Positions 57,089-64,000 of a stretch of DNA of 64,000 bases are shown piece by piece. Positions within the stretch are counted from its first letter, which is position 1. Each line of letters starts with the position of its first letter. Below the pieces are notes generated by a model. It made no database searches. It was not told where the DNA came from and saw only the letters and a program-made list of their open reading frames with translations. The stretch covers positions 6,138,001 through 6,202,000 of the forward strand of contig NZ_CP102509.1 of the NCBI RefSeq assembly GCF_024611995.1. Direction: 5' to 3'. The position numbers were made by a program, and so were the translations under genes. Origin of the DNA: Streptomyces sp. NBC_00162 (GTDB lineage: Bacteria > Actinomycetota > Actinomycetes > Streptomycetales > Streptomycetaceae).

Positions 57089-58138
57089 TCAGGGCGCCGG
57101 GCGGGGGGCGGCCTCTGAAGTGGCGATGCGGGGCAAGGCGTAGGGGTGGTGGGTCACCAGCCAGGTGATCAGACGCTCGCGGACCGCACAGCGGACCGTC
57201 CAGAGGTCGTCCGCGTCCTTCGCCGTGACCACCGCGCGGACCTGGACCGTGTGCGGTGTTGTGTCCGTCACGGCCAGGCCGGAGCCGCGGGCGTCCCACT
57301 CCGGGATGTCCTTGAGGATGTTCTGGAACTGCTCCCGCATGAGGTCGAGAGGGGCGCTGTGGTCCAGGTGCCAGAAGACGGTGCCGGTCATCTGGGCGCC
57401 GCCGCGCGACCAGTTTTCGTACGGCCTGCTTGTGAAATACGACACAGGCATTGTGATGCGCCGCTCGTCCCAGGTGCGGACGGTCAGGGACGTCAGGGTG
57501 ATCTCCTCGACCTTGCCCCACTCCTTGTCGACCACCACCGTGTCGCCGATGCGGACGGTGTCGCCGAAGGCGATCTGGAGGCCGGCGAACAGGTTGCCCA
57601 GCGAGGACTGGGCGCCGATGCCCACGACGATGCCGAGCACACCCGCGGACGCCATCATCGAGGCGCCGAGCGTACGCATCGGCGGGAAGGTCAGGAGCAT
57701 GGCCGCCCCCGCGACCAAGACGACGATCGCGGTGACTGCCCGGTGGATCAGAGTGACCTGGGTGCGGACCCGGCGGACCCGGGCGTCGTCCTGGGTCACC
57801 GCGGCGTAGCGCGCGTACGTGGAGTCGACGGCGGCGGTCGCGATGCGCACCGCCAGCCAGGACACGGAGGCGATCAGTGCCAGGGTGAGGGTCCGGCCGA
57901 CGGCGAAGGCGTGGTCGGGCAGGATCCCGGCGATGCGGTAGGACGCTCTGAGCAGAGAGGTGCAGAGCACGACCTGGAACGGCAGGCGGCAGCGGCGCAG
58001 CAGGCCCCACAGGGGGGTCTCGCTGTGCCGGGCGTCGGCCCGACGCAGCAGCAGGTCCAGAATCCACCCGGCGACCAGGGTGATGACCAGCGTGCCGCCG
58101 ACGACCGTGACGGGGCGCAGGACGGTCTCCATTTCCAT
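57089..58138 (-). CDS. MscS-family mechanosensitive channel protein
   Basis: 349-aa small-conductance mechanosensitive channel family protein. Four to five transmembrane segments lie in the first 180 residues. The pore-lining helix region (ASAGVLGIVVGIGAQSSLGNLFAG, about residues 163-186) and the following beta domain (IAFGDTVRIGDTVVV, EEITLTSLTVRTWDERRITMP) are typical of MscS. ATG 58138 is preferred over ATG 58171; TACGTT lies 7 nt upstream of it with no ribosome site, pointing to a leaderless transcript. It is divergent from the hydrolase gene across only 50 bp. Confidence 0.87.
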   Translation of the reverse strand: MEMETVLRPVTVVGGTLVITLVAGWILDLLLRRADARHSETPLWGLLRRCRLPFQVVLCTSLLRASYRIAGILPDHAFAVGRTLTLALIASVSWLAVRIATAAVDSTYARYAAVTQDDARVRRVRTQVTLIHRAVTAIVVLVAGAAMLLTFPPMRTLGASMMASAGVLGIVVGIGAQSSLGNLFAGLQIAFGDTVRIGDTVVVDKEWGKVEEITLTSLTVRTWDERRITMPVSYFTSRPYENWSRGGAQMTGTVFWHLDHSAPLDLMREQFQNILKDIPEWDARGSGLAVTDTTPHTVQVRAVVTAKDADDLWTVRCAVRERLITWLVTHHPYALPRIATSEAAPRPAP

Positions 58139-58188
58139 GGGTATGAACGTAACCGGAAGCGGTCCGCGCAAACTGGCACGATGGGGGC

Positions 58189-58758
58189 ATGAACATCATG
58201 CTGTTCCATTCGACGTACGGGCTGCGGCCCGCGGTACAGGAGGCGGCCGACCGGCTGCGCGCGGCCGGTCACCAGGTGCACGTGCCGGACCTCTTCGAGG
58301 GGCGCACCTTCGAGACCGTCGCGGAGGGCCTGGCCCACCAGGACGAGGTAGGCCGTGACGAGCTGCTCAAGCGCGCGGTGCTGGCCTCGGCCCCTTACTC
58401 CGACCAGGGTCTGGTCTACGCCGGGTTCTCCTTCGGCGGCTCCATCGCGCAGCACCTGGCGCTGGCCGACGAGAAGGCGCGCGGGCTGCTGCTCCTGCAC
58501 GGGACGGCGGACCTGGAGGACGAGGCCTCGGTGGACGAGCTGCCCGTGCAGCTGCACGTCGCGGACCCGGACCCCTACGAGCCGCACGACTGGCTGACGG
58601 CCTGGTACCTGCGGATGCAGCGGGCCGGGGCCGATGTGGAGGTCCACAGCTACCCGGGCGCCGGGCACCTGTTCACCGACCCGGGGCTGGACGACTACGA
58701 CGCCGAGGCGTCCGAGAAGACCTGGAACGTCGCGATCGGTTTCCTCGACTCCCTGTAG
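58189..58758 (+). CDS. Dienelactone-hydrolase-like alpha/beta hydrolase
   Basis: 189-aa alpha/beta hydrolase of the dienelactone hydrolase family. The nucleophile elbow reads GFSFGGS with Ser81, where classical dienelactone hydrolases have Cys. An Asp in the VADPDPYEPHDW region and His in YPGAGHLFTD complete a plausible triad. The natural substrate is unknown. The ATG has CACGAT 6 nt upstream and no ribosome site (leaderless candidate). It is divergent from the MscS-type gene and convergent with the kinase gene. Confidence 0.85.
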   Translation: MNIMLFHSTYGLRPAVQEAADRLRAAGHQVHVPDLFEGRTFETVAEGLAHQDEVGRDELLKRAVLASAPYSDQGLVYAGFSFGGSIAQHLALADEKARGLLLLHGTADLEDEASVDELPVQLHVADPDPYEPHDWLTAWYLRMQRAGADVEVHSYPGAGHLFTDPGLDDYDAEASEKTWNVAIGFLDSL

Positions 58759-58789
58759 GACCCTCGCAGGAACCCTTCGCAGGGCGCGT

Positions 58790-59719
58790 TCAGCCGCGGG
58801 GTGCCGGTTTCCGGGGCAGGGACGGCGGCGGGCCGAAGCGGCCGCCGGCGGGCGGAGCCGGGGGTGGCGGGACCCGGTCCGCCAGGGTGGGCGGCGGGGC
58901 GGTGTCGCCGAAGGCGACCGCCGCGAGCCGTGCGTCCAGGTGCTCGGGGGTGGGCCGGGCCTGCGGATCGCGGACCAGCAGGTCCGCCAGTACGGGGCCC
59001 AGGGCGCCGGCCCGTTGTGCGGGCGGGACGGTGGCGTCCAGGACGGCGGCCAGCGTGGCCAGACTGGTGGCCCGCCGCATCGGGCTGACCCCCTCGACGC
59101 ACACGTACAGCATCACGCCGAGCGACCACAGGTCGGAGGCGGGCAGATCCTCGCCCCGGATCCGTTCGGGCGCCAGGTACTCGGGGGTCCCGATGATGTC
59201 CCCGGCCGGTGTCAGAGAGGGGGCGTCCTGGATCGCGGCGATGCCGAAGTCCGTCAGGACCGCGGAACCGTCCGCCCGCAGCAGGACGTTGGCGGGTTTC
59301 ACGTCCCGGTGACGGATCCCGGCGGCGTGCGCCGCGCGGAGTCCGGCGAGGACCTCGCGGCCGATCCGGGCCGTCTCGGCCGGTGCCAGCGGGCCCCGGT
59401 CCAGACGGTGCTGGAGGGATGCGCCGGGCAGCAGCTCCATCACCAGCCACGGGTGCGGGTCCTCGTCCACGATGTGGTGGATGGTGACCACGTTGGGGTG
59501 GTTGATCCGGGCCTGGGCGCGGGCCTCGCGCAGTACGCGTGCGCGCAACTGCCGCGAGGCCTCGCCCTCCTCGTGACCGACGGGCGGCCGGACCTCCTTG
59601 ACCGCCACGTCGCGGTGCAGGACACGGTCCAGCGCTCTCCAGACCGTGCCCATGCCCCCGCTGCCGAGCTTCTCAATCAGCTCGAACCGTCCGTCGATCA
59701 CGTCCCCCGGCGCGCTCAT
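58790..59719 (-). CDS. Soluble Ser/Thr protein kinase
   Basis: 309-aa Hanks-type kinase. Catalytic Lys41 lies in VAVKEV, HRDVKPANVLL and TDFGIAA are intact, and the activation segment ends in GTPEYLAPE. Unlike the PASTA kinase at 3099, it has no transmembrane segment and no sensor domain; after the kinase fold there are only about 45 Pro-rich residues. It should therefore be cytoplasmic. The secreted metalloprotease gene ends 24 bp upstream on the same strand, so both could be on one transcript. Confidence 0.93.
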   Translation of the reverse strand: MSAPGDVIDGRFELIEKLGSGGMGTVWRALDRVLHRDVAVKEVRPPVGHEEGEASRQLRARVLREARAQARINHPNVVTIHHIVDEDPHPWLVMELLPGASLQHRLDRGPLAPAETARIGREVLAGLRAAHAAGIRHRDVKPANVLLRADGSAVLTDFGIAAIQDAPSLTPAGDIIGTPEYLAPERIRGEDLPASDLWSLGVMLYVCVEGVSPMRRATSLATLAAVLDATVPPAQRAGALGPVLADLLVRDPQARPTPEHLDARLAAVAFGDTAPPPTLADRVPPPPAPPAGGRFGPPPSLPRKPAPRG

Positions 59720-59743
59720 GGCGCCAGGGTAGGCGAGAGGGCG

Positions 59744-60742
59744 TCAGCCCGCCCGGTAAGCCGTCCAGCTGCTCGACATGCGGGCGACCTGGCCGGCGGT
59801 GAACTGGTACATGCAGGAGTCGTACGTGTAGTCCATGAAGTTGCGGATCGGGTCCGCGCCCGGCTTGCTGGCGCAGCTGTCGCGACCGGTCGGGCACTCG
59901 TACGCGGCGCTCTTCTCGGCCGGGGTGTCGGAGACGTAGTCGCCGTTTCCGTTACAGCCGCCCTGGAAGGTGTGGTAGAGCCCCAGCCAGTGACCGACCT
60001 CGTGGGTCGCGGTGTCACCCTCGTTGTAGTTGGCCGCGGAACCGCCGGGCAGCGAGCTGTCCAGCACGACCACGCCGTCCATCTTGGGGGTGGAGGCGTA
60101 GGAGGTCGGGAAGGTCGCCCAGCCGAGCAGGCCGCCGGAGAGGTTGGCGGTGTAGAAGTTGAGCGCGCCCGGACCACCCTTGCGCAGGGTGTTCTTCATG
60201 TCCTTCTCGGCCTGGGAGCCGGAGGCCAGGTTGTACCAGCTCGCGTTGTCCGTGTAGTCGGTGGACGCGAGGGTGAACTGGAAGTTCGTGTTCACATTGC
60301 CGGTGCCCTGGCCGCCGTAGGCCGCGTTGAGGACCGACAGCTGGCTGCTGACGTCCGTGGCCGAGAGCTTGCCGGTGGTGCCCGAGTGCACGACGTGGAA
60401 GTACACCGGGATGTTCACGACGGCCTCGGCCGCGGCGAGGCTGCGCTGCGGCTGGTTCTTGAGGGCCTTGTCCAGCTTCGACTTGAGGTCGGCGTCCATG
60501 GCCTTCGCCTGGGCCTCGGTGACCTCGTTGGGCTCGTCGGCCTGCTCGTCGTGGGCGCGGGTGACGCGGGCGTTGGCAGCGGCCCCGGTCGTGCCTTCCT
60601 CGGCGCAGACCTCGGCGGGGGTCTTGGCGGCCGCGAGCGTGGTGGGGGCGGCGAGCGGCGTGAAGGCCAGGGTTCCGGCCAGAACCGCCGTGCCCATCAG
60701 GCGGCGGCGAAGAAGGGGGGATATGCGGGCAATTGCGCGCAC
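59744..60742 (-). CDS. Secreted M43-type (pappalysin-like) zinc metalloprotease
   Basis: 332-aa exported protease. A signal peptide (basic RRRLM region, hydrophobic stretch, about residues 1-38) is followed by a short propeptide-like charged region and a metzincin-type catalytic domain. The zinc motif [11 protein letters not shown] occupies residues 247-257, and [15 protein letters not shown] supplies the Met-turn, as in the pappalysin/cytophagalysin (M43) family. Four to six cysteines near the active site probably form disulfides. The GTG start has GAGGAG upstream, and a good promoter lies 70-100 bp ahead. Confidence 0.9.
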   Translation of the reverse strand: MRAIARISPLLRRRLMGTAVLAGTLAFTPLAAPTTLAAAKTPAEVCAEEGTTGAAANARVTRAHDEQADEPNEVTEAQAKAMDADLKSKLDKALKNQPQRSLAAAEAVVNIPVYFHVVHSGTTGKLSATDVSSQLSVLNAAYGGQGTGNVNTNFQFTLASTDYTDNASWYNLASGSQAEKDMKNTLRKGGPGALNFYTANLSGGLLGWATFPTSYASTPKMDGVVVLDSSLPGGSAANYNEGDTATHEVGHWLGLYHTFQGGCNGNGDYVSDTPAEKSAAYECPTGRDSCASKPGADPIRNFMDYTYDSCMYQFTAGQVARMSSSWTAYRAG

Positions 60743-60811
60743 GTGTGCTCCTCGCGGGTGGGGGGTGGTGGGGGGTGATGGCCTGAAGGATCTTCTTCAG
60801 CTGGCGGGAAG

Positions 60812-60840
60812 CTTATGTGTGCATGACATATTCAGGTCAA
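60812..60840 (-). promoter_or_regulatory. Candidate promoter of the metalloprotease gene
   Basis: On the minus strand TTGACC and CATAAG are separated by 17 bp, close to the vegetative sigma consensus. They precede the GTG start by about 70 bp, in an AT-richer patch unusual for the window. Confidence 0.6.
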
Positions 60841-60876
60841 GAGGCTTGCGTAAAAGATTTGTTGCGAGAAACGCAC

Positions 60877-60908
60877 AAGGGGCGCCTGGTATGTACCAGG
60901 CGCCCCTT
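60877..60908 (-). terminator. Terminator after phoD
   Basis: AAGGGGCGCCTGGT pairs perfectly with ACCAGGCGCCCCTT, a 14-bp stem with a 4-nt loop, starting 23 nt after the phoD stop codon (minus strand). It separates phoD from the metalloprotease gene. Confidence 0.8.
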
Positions 60909-60931
60909 CGGGCAGGAAATTTGACGGTCAA

Positions 60932-62593
60932 TCAGCGAACCGGCTGATAGGCCCGCTCCACCTTCTGGGTGCCGTTCAGCGTGCGGTAGGAGCGGGTCCA
61001 CGCGGCGGTGGCGTCCTGCCGCCGCTTGTCGGACACCACGTAGTAGTCCATCTGCGAGCGCTCCGCCGTCACGTCGAGCACGCCGTAGCCGTGCGCGTCC
61101 ATGTCGAGCCACTTCACGTGCCAGTTGGCGGCCTTGACGGCCGACTCGGCGACCAGCGAGACCGTGTCCGGCAGCACGTGCAGGATGTCGTCCAGGTTGT
61201 CCGAGGTCACCGAGGTGACCACGAACTCGGTCGCCGCCGTCCCCGAACCGGGGTACGTGGCCATGTTCATGGGGACCTCGTTCGCCCACGCCATGTGGAT
61301 GTCGCCGGTCAGGAACACCGTGTTCTTGACGCCGCGGTCCTTGAGGTGGCCCAGCAGCTCCTTGCGGTCGTCGGTGTACCCGTCCCACTGGTCCACGTTG
61401 ACCGCGATGCCGCCCTCGGGCAGACCGAGCAGCTTGGCCAGCGGCCCCAGCAGGTGCGCGGGCAGCGAGGCGAAGGCCACCGGCGAGATCATCACCGAGG
61501 TGCCGACCAGCTTCCAGGTCGCGCTCGAGCCCGCCAGGCCCGACTTGAGCCAGTCCAGCTGGGCGCGGCCGGTGATGGTGCGCTCCGGGTCGTCCACCGA
61601 GCCGCTGCCGACCTTGACCTGCTGGGAGCGGAAGGAACGCAGGTCGAGCAGGTGCAGGTCGGCGAGGGTGCCGAAGCGCAGCCGCCGGTAGACCGTGCCG
61701 GCTATGGAGGCGCGGACGGGCATCCACTCGAAGTACGCCTGCTTGGCGGCGGCGGCGCGGGCCGCCCACTCGCCCTCGGTGGCCGCCGTGTGGTTCTCGG
61801 CGCCGCCCGCCCAGGAGTCGTTGGCGAACTCGTGGTCGTCCCAGATGGCGATGACCGGGTGCGCGTGGTGCAGCGCCTGGAGGTCGGCGTCCGTCTTGTA
61901 CTTGCCGTGCCGGGTGCGGTAGTCGGCGAGCGAGACGATCTCGTGCTTGGGCTCGTGCGCGCGGACGACGTACTTGGCCTCCGGGTAGCCCCCGGACTGG
62001 TACTCGTAGATGTAGTCGCCGAGGTGCAGGACCGCGTCGAGGTCCGTACGGGCGGCCAGGTGCCGGTAGGCGGAGAAGTAGCCGGCCTCCCAGTTGGCAC
62101 AGGACACCACGCCGAAGCGGACCCCGGAGGTGGTCACGTCGTGCCCGGGCGTGGTCCGGGTGCGCCCGGCGGGGGAGACGGTGGCGCCGGCGGTGAACCG
62201 GTACCAGTACGGGGTCTGCGGCTGCAGTCCGCGCACGTCCACCTTGACCGTGTGGTCGGTGGCGGCGCTCGCGGTGACGGTGCCGGAGGCGACGACGCCG
62301 GAGAAGTTCTTGTCCGTGGCCACCTCCCAGTCGACCTGGACGGCCGGGCCGAGGCCGGAGCCGGGCACGGCCTCGGCGGTGGGGGTGACACGGGTCCACA
62401 GCAGGATCCCGTCGGGCAGCGGATCGCCGGAGGCAACGCCGTGCAGGAAGGCCGGTGCGCTGTCGGCGGCATGGGCGGCGGAGGCGCCCAGCGAGGTGAG
62501 GGGAGCCAGGGCGGCCGTGGCCGCGGCAGCGAGAACGACCGTGCGACGGCGGGGAGTTGCGGCGGTCGCAGCAGGAGAGAGATGACTGGTCAC
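60932..62593 (-). CDS. phoD: PhoD-type alkaline phosphatase/phosphodiesterase, Tat-exported
   Basis: 553-aa secreted phosphatase of the PhoD family. The N-terminus has a twin-arginine signal ([16 protein letters not shown], Arg15-17) for folded export, as expected for an enzyme loaded with Fe3+ and Ca2+. Family motifs include [27 protein letters not shown] (metal ligands), [13 protein letters not shown] and [14 protein letters not shown]. It releases phosphate from organic phosphoesters outside the cell. The GTG start is preceded by TATGAT 5 nt upstream without a ribosome site. PhoD-type genes are usually under PhoP control, but I saw no convincing PHO box. Confidence 0.93.
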   Translation of the reverse strand: MTSHLSPAATAATPRRRTVVLAAAATAALAPLTSLGASAAHAADSAPAFLHGVASGDPLPDGILLWTRVTPTAEAVPGSGLGPAVQVDWEVATDKNFSGVVASGTVTASAATDHTVKVDVRGLQPQTPYWYRFTAGATVSPAGRTRTTPGHDVTTSGVRFGVVSCANWEAGYFSAYRHLAARTDLDAVLHLGDYIYEYQSGGYPEAKYVVRAHEPKHEIVSLADYRTRHGKYKTDADLQALHHAHPVIAIWDDHEFANDSWAGGAENHTAATEGEWAARAAAAKQAYFEWMPVRASIAGTVYRRLRFGTLADLHLLDLRSFRSQQVKVGSGSVDDPERTITGRAQLDWLKSGLAGSSATWKLVGTSVMISPVAFASLPAHLLGPLAKLLGLPEGGIAVNVDQWDGYTDDRKELLGHLKDRGVKNTVFLTGDIHMAWANEVPMNMATYPGSGTAATEFVVTSVTSDNLDDILHVLPDTVSLVAESAVKAANWHVKWLDMDAHGYGVLDVTAERSQMDYYVVSDKRRQDATAAWTRSYRTLNGTQKVERAYQPVR

Positions 62594-62644
62594 GGATGAT
62601 CATATTACTGGCGGGTATGGCCGCAGGGATAGAACCGGGAATGC

Positions 62645-62681
62645 AACGGACGGGCGAACTCTGGGAGTCCGCCCGCCCGTT
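62645..62681 (-). terminator. Terminator after the DsbA-like gene
   Basis: AACGGACGGGCG pairs with CGCCCGCCCGTT with one mismatch (12-bp stem, 13-nt loop). It lies about 45 nt after the DsbA-like stop and before phoD, both on the minus strand. Confidence 0.6.
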
Positions 62682-62724
62682 GGCCCGGCATGTCCGGATA
62701 TAAAGCCTCCGGCACGGCCAAGGC

Positions 62725-63522
62725 TCAGCTGCCCTGCAGGGCCTTGTCGATCGCGGCCGTGAAGGCCTCCGCCGTCTGCGGAGTGTCGATCTTCTTGCCG
62801 TCCATCTTCAGGGTGGGCGTGCCCTTCACACCGGAGGCGTCGAAGGCCTTGGACATCTCCATCGCCCACCGGTCGTAGGTGCCGCCCTCGACGGCCTTCT
62901 TGAACTCGGCGTTGCCCTTGAGCGCCGGGACCGTGTCCGCGACCTTCAGCAGGTAGTCGTCCTTGGCGAAGCTGTCGACGGTCTCCTCGGGGTGCAGGTC
63001 CTTCGAGTAGAGCGCGTTCTTGTACTGGAGGAAGGCCTCCGGGCTGACGTTCAGCGCGGCGCCGAGCGCGCTCAGCGCGTTCTTCGACCCCTCGCCCTTG
63101 GCCATGTTGTCGATGAAGGTGGCACCGAAGTACTGGATCTTGTACTTGCCGGCGTCGACGTCCTTCTTGACCTGCTCGCCCGCCGCCTGCTCGAACTGGG
63201 CGCAAGCGGGGCAGCGCGAGTCCTCGTAGAGCTCCAGGGTCTTCTTCGCCTCGGCCTTGCCGATGACGACCGTGGTGCCGTCCTCGCCCTCGGTGTTCTT
63301 GGGCTTGACCAGCTCGGCCTTGGCGGCCTTCTCCCAGTGGCCGGGCTGGTTGGCCTGCACGATCGCGTAGCCGACGCCGCCGGCCAGGGCCAGTACGGCG
63401 ACGACCGCGCCGGCCACGACGAGCTGGCGGCGCACCTTGTCCTTCTTCGCCTGTGCCTCGCGCTCGGCGCGCAGCCGCTCGCGGGCGGCGGCCTTGTTGG
63501 CGTGGCTGTTGCGTGAACTCAT
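62725..63522 (-). CDS. Membrane-anchored DsbA-like thioredoxin-fold protein
   Basis: 265-aa protein of the DsbA/thioredoxin_4 type. A charged N-terminus of about 30 residues precedes one transmembrane segment (about 34-54) that anchors an extracytoplasmic domain. The redox motif is Cys104-Pro-Ala-Cys107, and the cis-proline loop is GVKGTPTLKMDG. It is likely to form or isomerise disulfides in secreted proteins. ATG 63522 is chosen because MSSRNSHANKAAARERLRAE is the usual start in Streptomyces orthologues and longer frames add an unrelated tail. The partial membrane-protein gene lies 43 bp upstream on the same strand. Confidence 0.88.
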   Translation of the reverse strand: MSSRNSHANKAAARERLRAEREAQAKKDKVRRQLVVAGAVVAVLALAGGVGYAIVQANQPGHWEKAAKAELVKPKNTEGEDGTTVVIGKAEAKKTLELYEDSRCPACAQFEQAAGEQVKKDVDAGKYKIQYFGATFIDNMAKGEGSKNALSALGAALNVSPEAFLQYKNALYSKDLHPEETVDSFAKDDYLLKVADTVPALKGNAEFKKAVEGGTYDRWAMEMSKAFDASGVKGTPTLKMDGKKIDTPQTAEAFTAAIDKALQGS

Positions 63523-63565
63523 CGTGATCTCCGTGGTGTGACGTGATGGGGGTGCCGTACGTGCG

Positions 63566-64000
63566 TCAGGCGCTTGCGAACGCGCCGGGCACGGGAGGTC
63601 CCCGCCGTCCCACGGAGTGTGCGGGGAAGCGCGTACGGGCCCCCGTGCCCGGAAGGACCGAACGCAGCACCCGCTCCGCGGCACCCCCGGCCACCGCCAC
63701 CGCGGCCCCCGTCAGCAGCAGCGGCCGGAACGCGAAGGCGGCCACCGCGCGCAGCAGCCGGCCCAGCGCCCGCTCGCCGTGGCGGAGCCATCCGGCGGCC
63801 AGCAGCCCGACCGAGACGTGGGCGGCGAGCAGCAGCCAGGGCGCCCAGGGCCCGGGCGAGGACAGCAGCGCGGCCGGATCGGCGGCGGGCCCGGCCACCT
63901 CGGCCAGCGGCCCGCCGACCGGGGGGCCGCCGCAGAGCTCCTCCAGGCCCAGGGCGCGCAGCGGGCCCGAGACCGGGCCGCCCGCCGGGCCGTAGCAGAC
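63566..64000 (-). CDS. Partial membrane protein (5' end outside window)
   Basis: The reading frame is open from the window end to the stop at 63566, giving the C-terminal 144 residues of a longer protein. Two hydrophobic segments are visible (around PWLLLAAHVSVGLLAAGWL and FRPLLLTGAAVAVAG), separated by a basic stretch, and a Pro/Gly/Arg tail follows. I do not recognise a family. It is encoded just upstream of the DsbA-like gene and may share its transcript, so a role in envelope redox chemistry is conceivable but unsupported. Confidence 0.6.
   Translation of the reverse strand, partial: VCYGPAGGPVSGPLRALGLEELCGGPPVGGPLAEVAGPAADPAALLSSPGPWAPWLLLAAHVSVGLLAAGWLRHGERALGRLLRAVAAFAFRPLLLTGAAVAVAGGAAERVLRSVLPGTGARTRFPAHSVGRRGPPVPGAFASA

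Noticed and set aside
62594..62640. Possible PHO box upstream of phoD
   Set aside because: A GTTCTATCCCT-like stretch is present, but I could not find the required 11-nt direct repeats of GTTCACC type, so PhoP control is left unclaimed.

Overview
The window is a stretch of Streptomyces (or very close actinomycete) chromosome. The evidence is very high GC, frequent GTG and even TTG starts, many ATGA/GTGA stop-start overlaps, a dcw cell-wall/division cluster running rsmH-ftsL-ftsI-murE-murF-mraY-murD-ftsW-murG-ftsQ-ftsZ-pgeF-yggS-sepF-yggT(sepG)-divIVA, and actinobacterial marker families (Rv2175c-type DNA-binding protein, SAV_6107-type HEPN protein, DUF3040, TgpA transglutaminase). From memory, the gene order follows the S. 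coelicolor SCO2114-to-SCO2068 region. It is mostly core chromosome. I saw no insertion sequence, prophage, CRISPR array, rRNA or tRNA.

Layout. 0-5 kb: iron storage (bfd, bfr), a sulfite-oxidase-like molybdoprotein, a DUF4396 membrane protein behind a CsoR-like copper operator, endonuclease IV, and a PASTA-domain Ser/Thr kinase. 5-11 kb: thiamine and one-carbon metabolism (thiO-thiS-thiG behind a TPP riboswitch, thiE, metF), with a divergent FAD oxidoreductase and an Rv2175c-type DNA-binding protein. 11-16 kb: a Tyr/Gln-rich membrane protein, a phytoene-desaturase-like oxidoreductase, DUF4126 and DUF3040 membrane proteins, a methyltransferase and a HEPN protein. 16-20 kb: a TetR-controlled operon of a degenerate ABC-type ATPase, a YhgE/Pip membrane protein and the regulator itself. 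20-26 kb: the MoxR-DUF58-transglutaminase operon and a beta carbonic anhydrase.

26-44 kb is the dcw cluster. Almost all its genes overlap or nearly touch, so it probably forms one long transcription unit with an extra promoter region before ftsZ. It supplies lipid II precursor enzymes (MurE, MurF, MraY, MurD, MurG), the septal synthase pair (FtsW, FtsI), the Z-ring and its partners (FtsQ, FtsL, FtsZ, SepF, SepG) and the polar growth organiser DivIVA. It ends in a stack of strong hairpins. 44-53 kb: ileS behind a T-box leader, a lysine-rich DksA/TraR-type protein, lspA, an RluD-type pseudouridine synthase, a GNAT acetyltransferase and a Na+/H+ antiporter. 52.6-57 kb: a second MurG-like transferase paired with a LegB-like sugar dehydratase, divergent from a two-component system. 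57-64 kb: an MscS-type channel, a dienelactone-hydrolase-like protein, a soluble Ser/Thr kinase, a secreted M43-like metalloprotease, a Tat-exported PhoD-type phosphatase, a DsbA-like thioredoxin and a partial membrane protein running off the end.

Most worth a second look: an IleRS whose class I signature reads GAHH instead of HxGH; the MurG paralogue/SDR/two-component island with direct repeats in its divergent promoter; the degenerate ATPase plus YhgE under a perfect 28-bp TetR operator; the copper-type operator before a DUF4396 gene; and several unassigned dyads or repeat arrays in promoter regions (before metF, ftsZ, and between thiO and the FAD oxidoreductase). All functional statements are by recognition of sequence motifs; no search was run.
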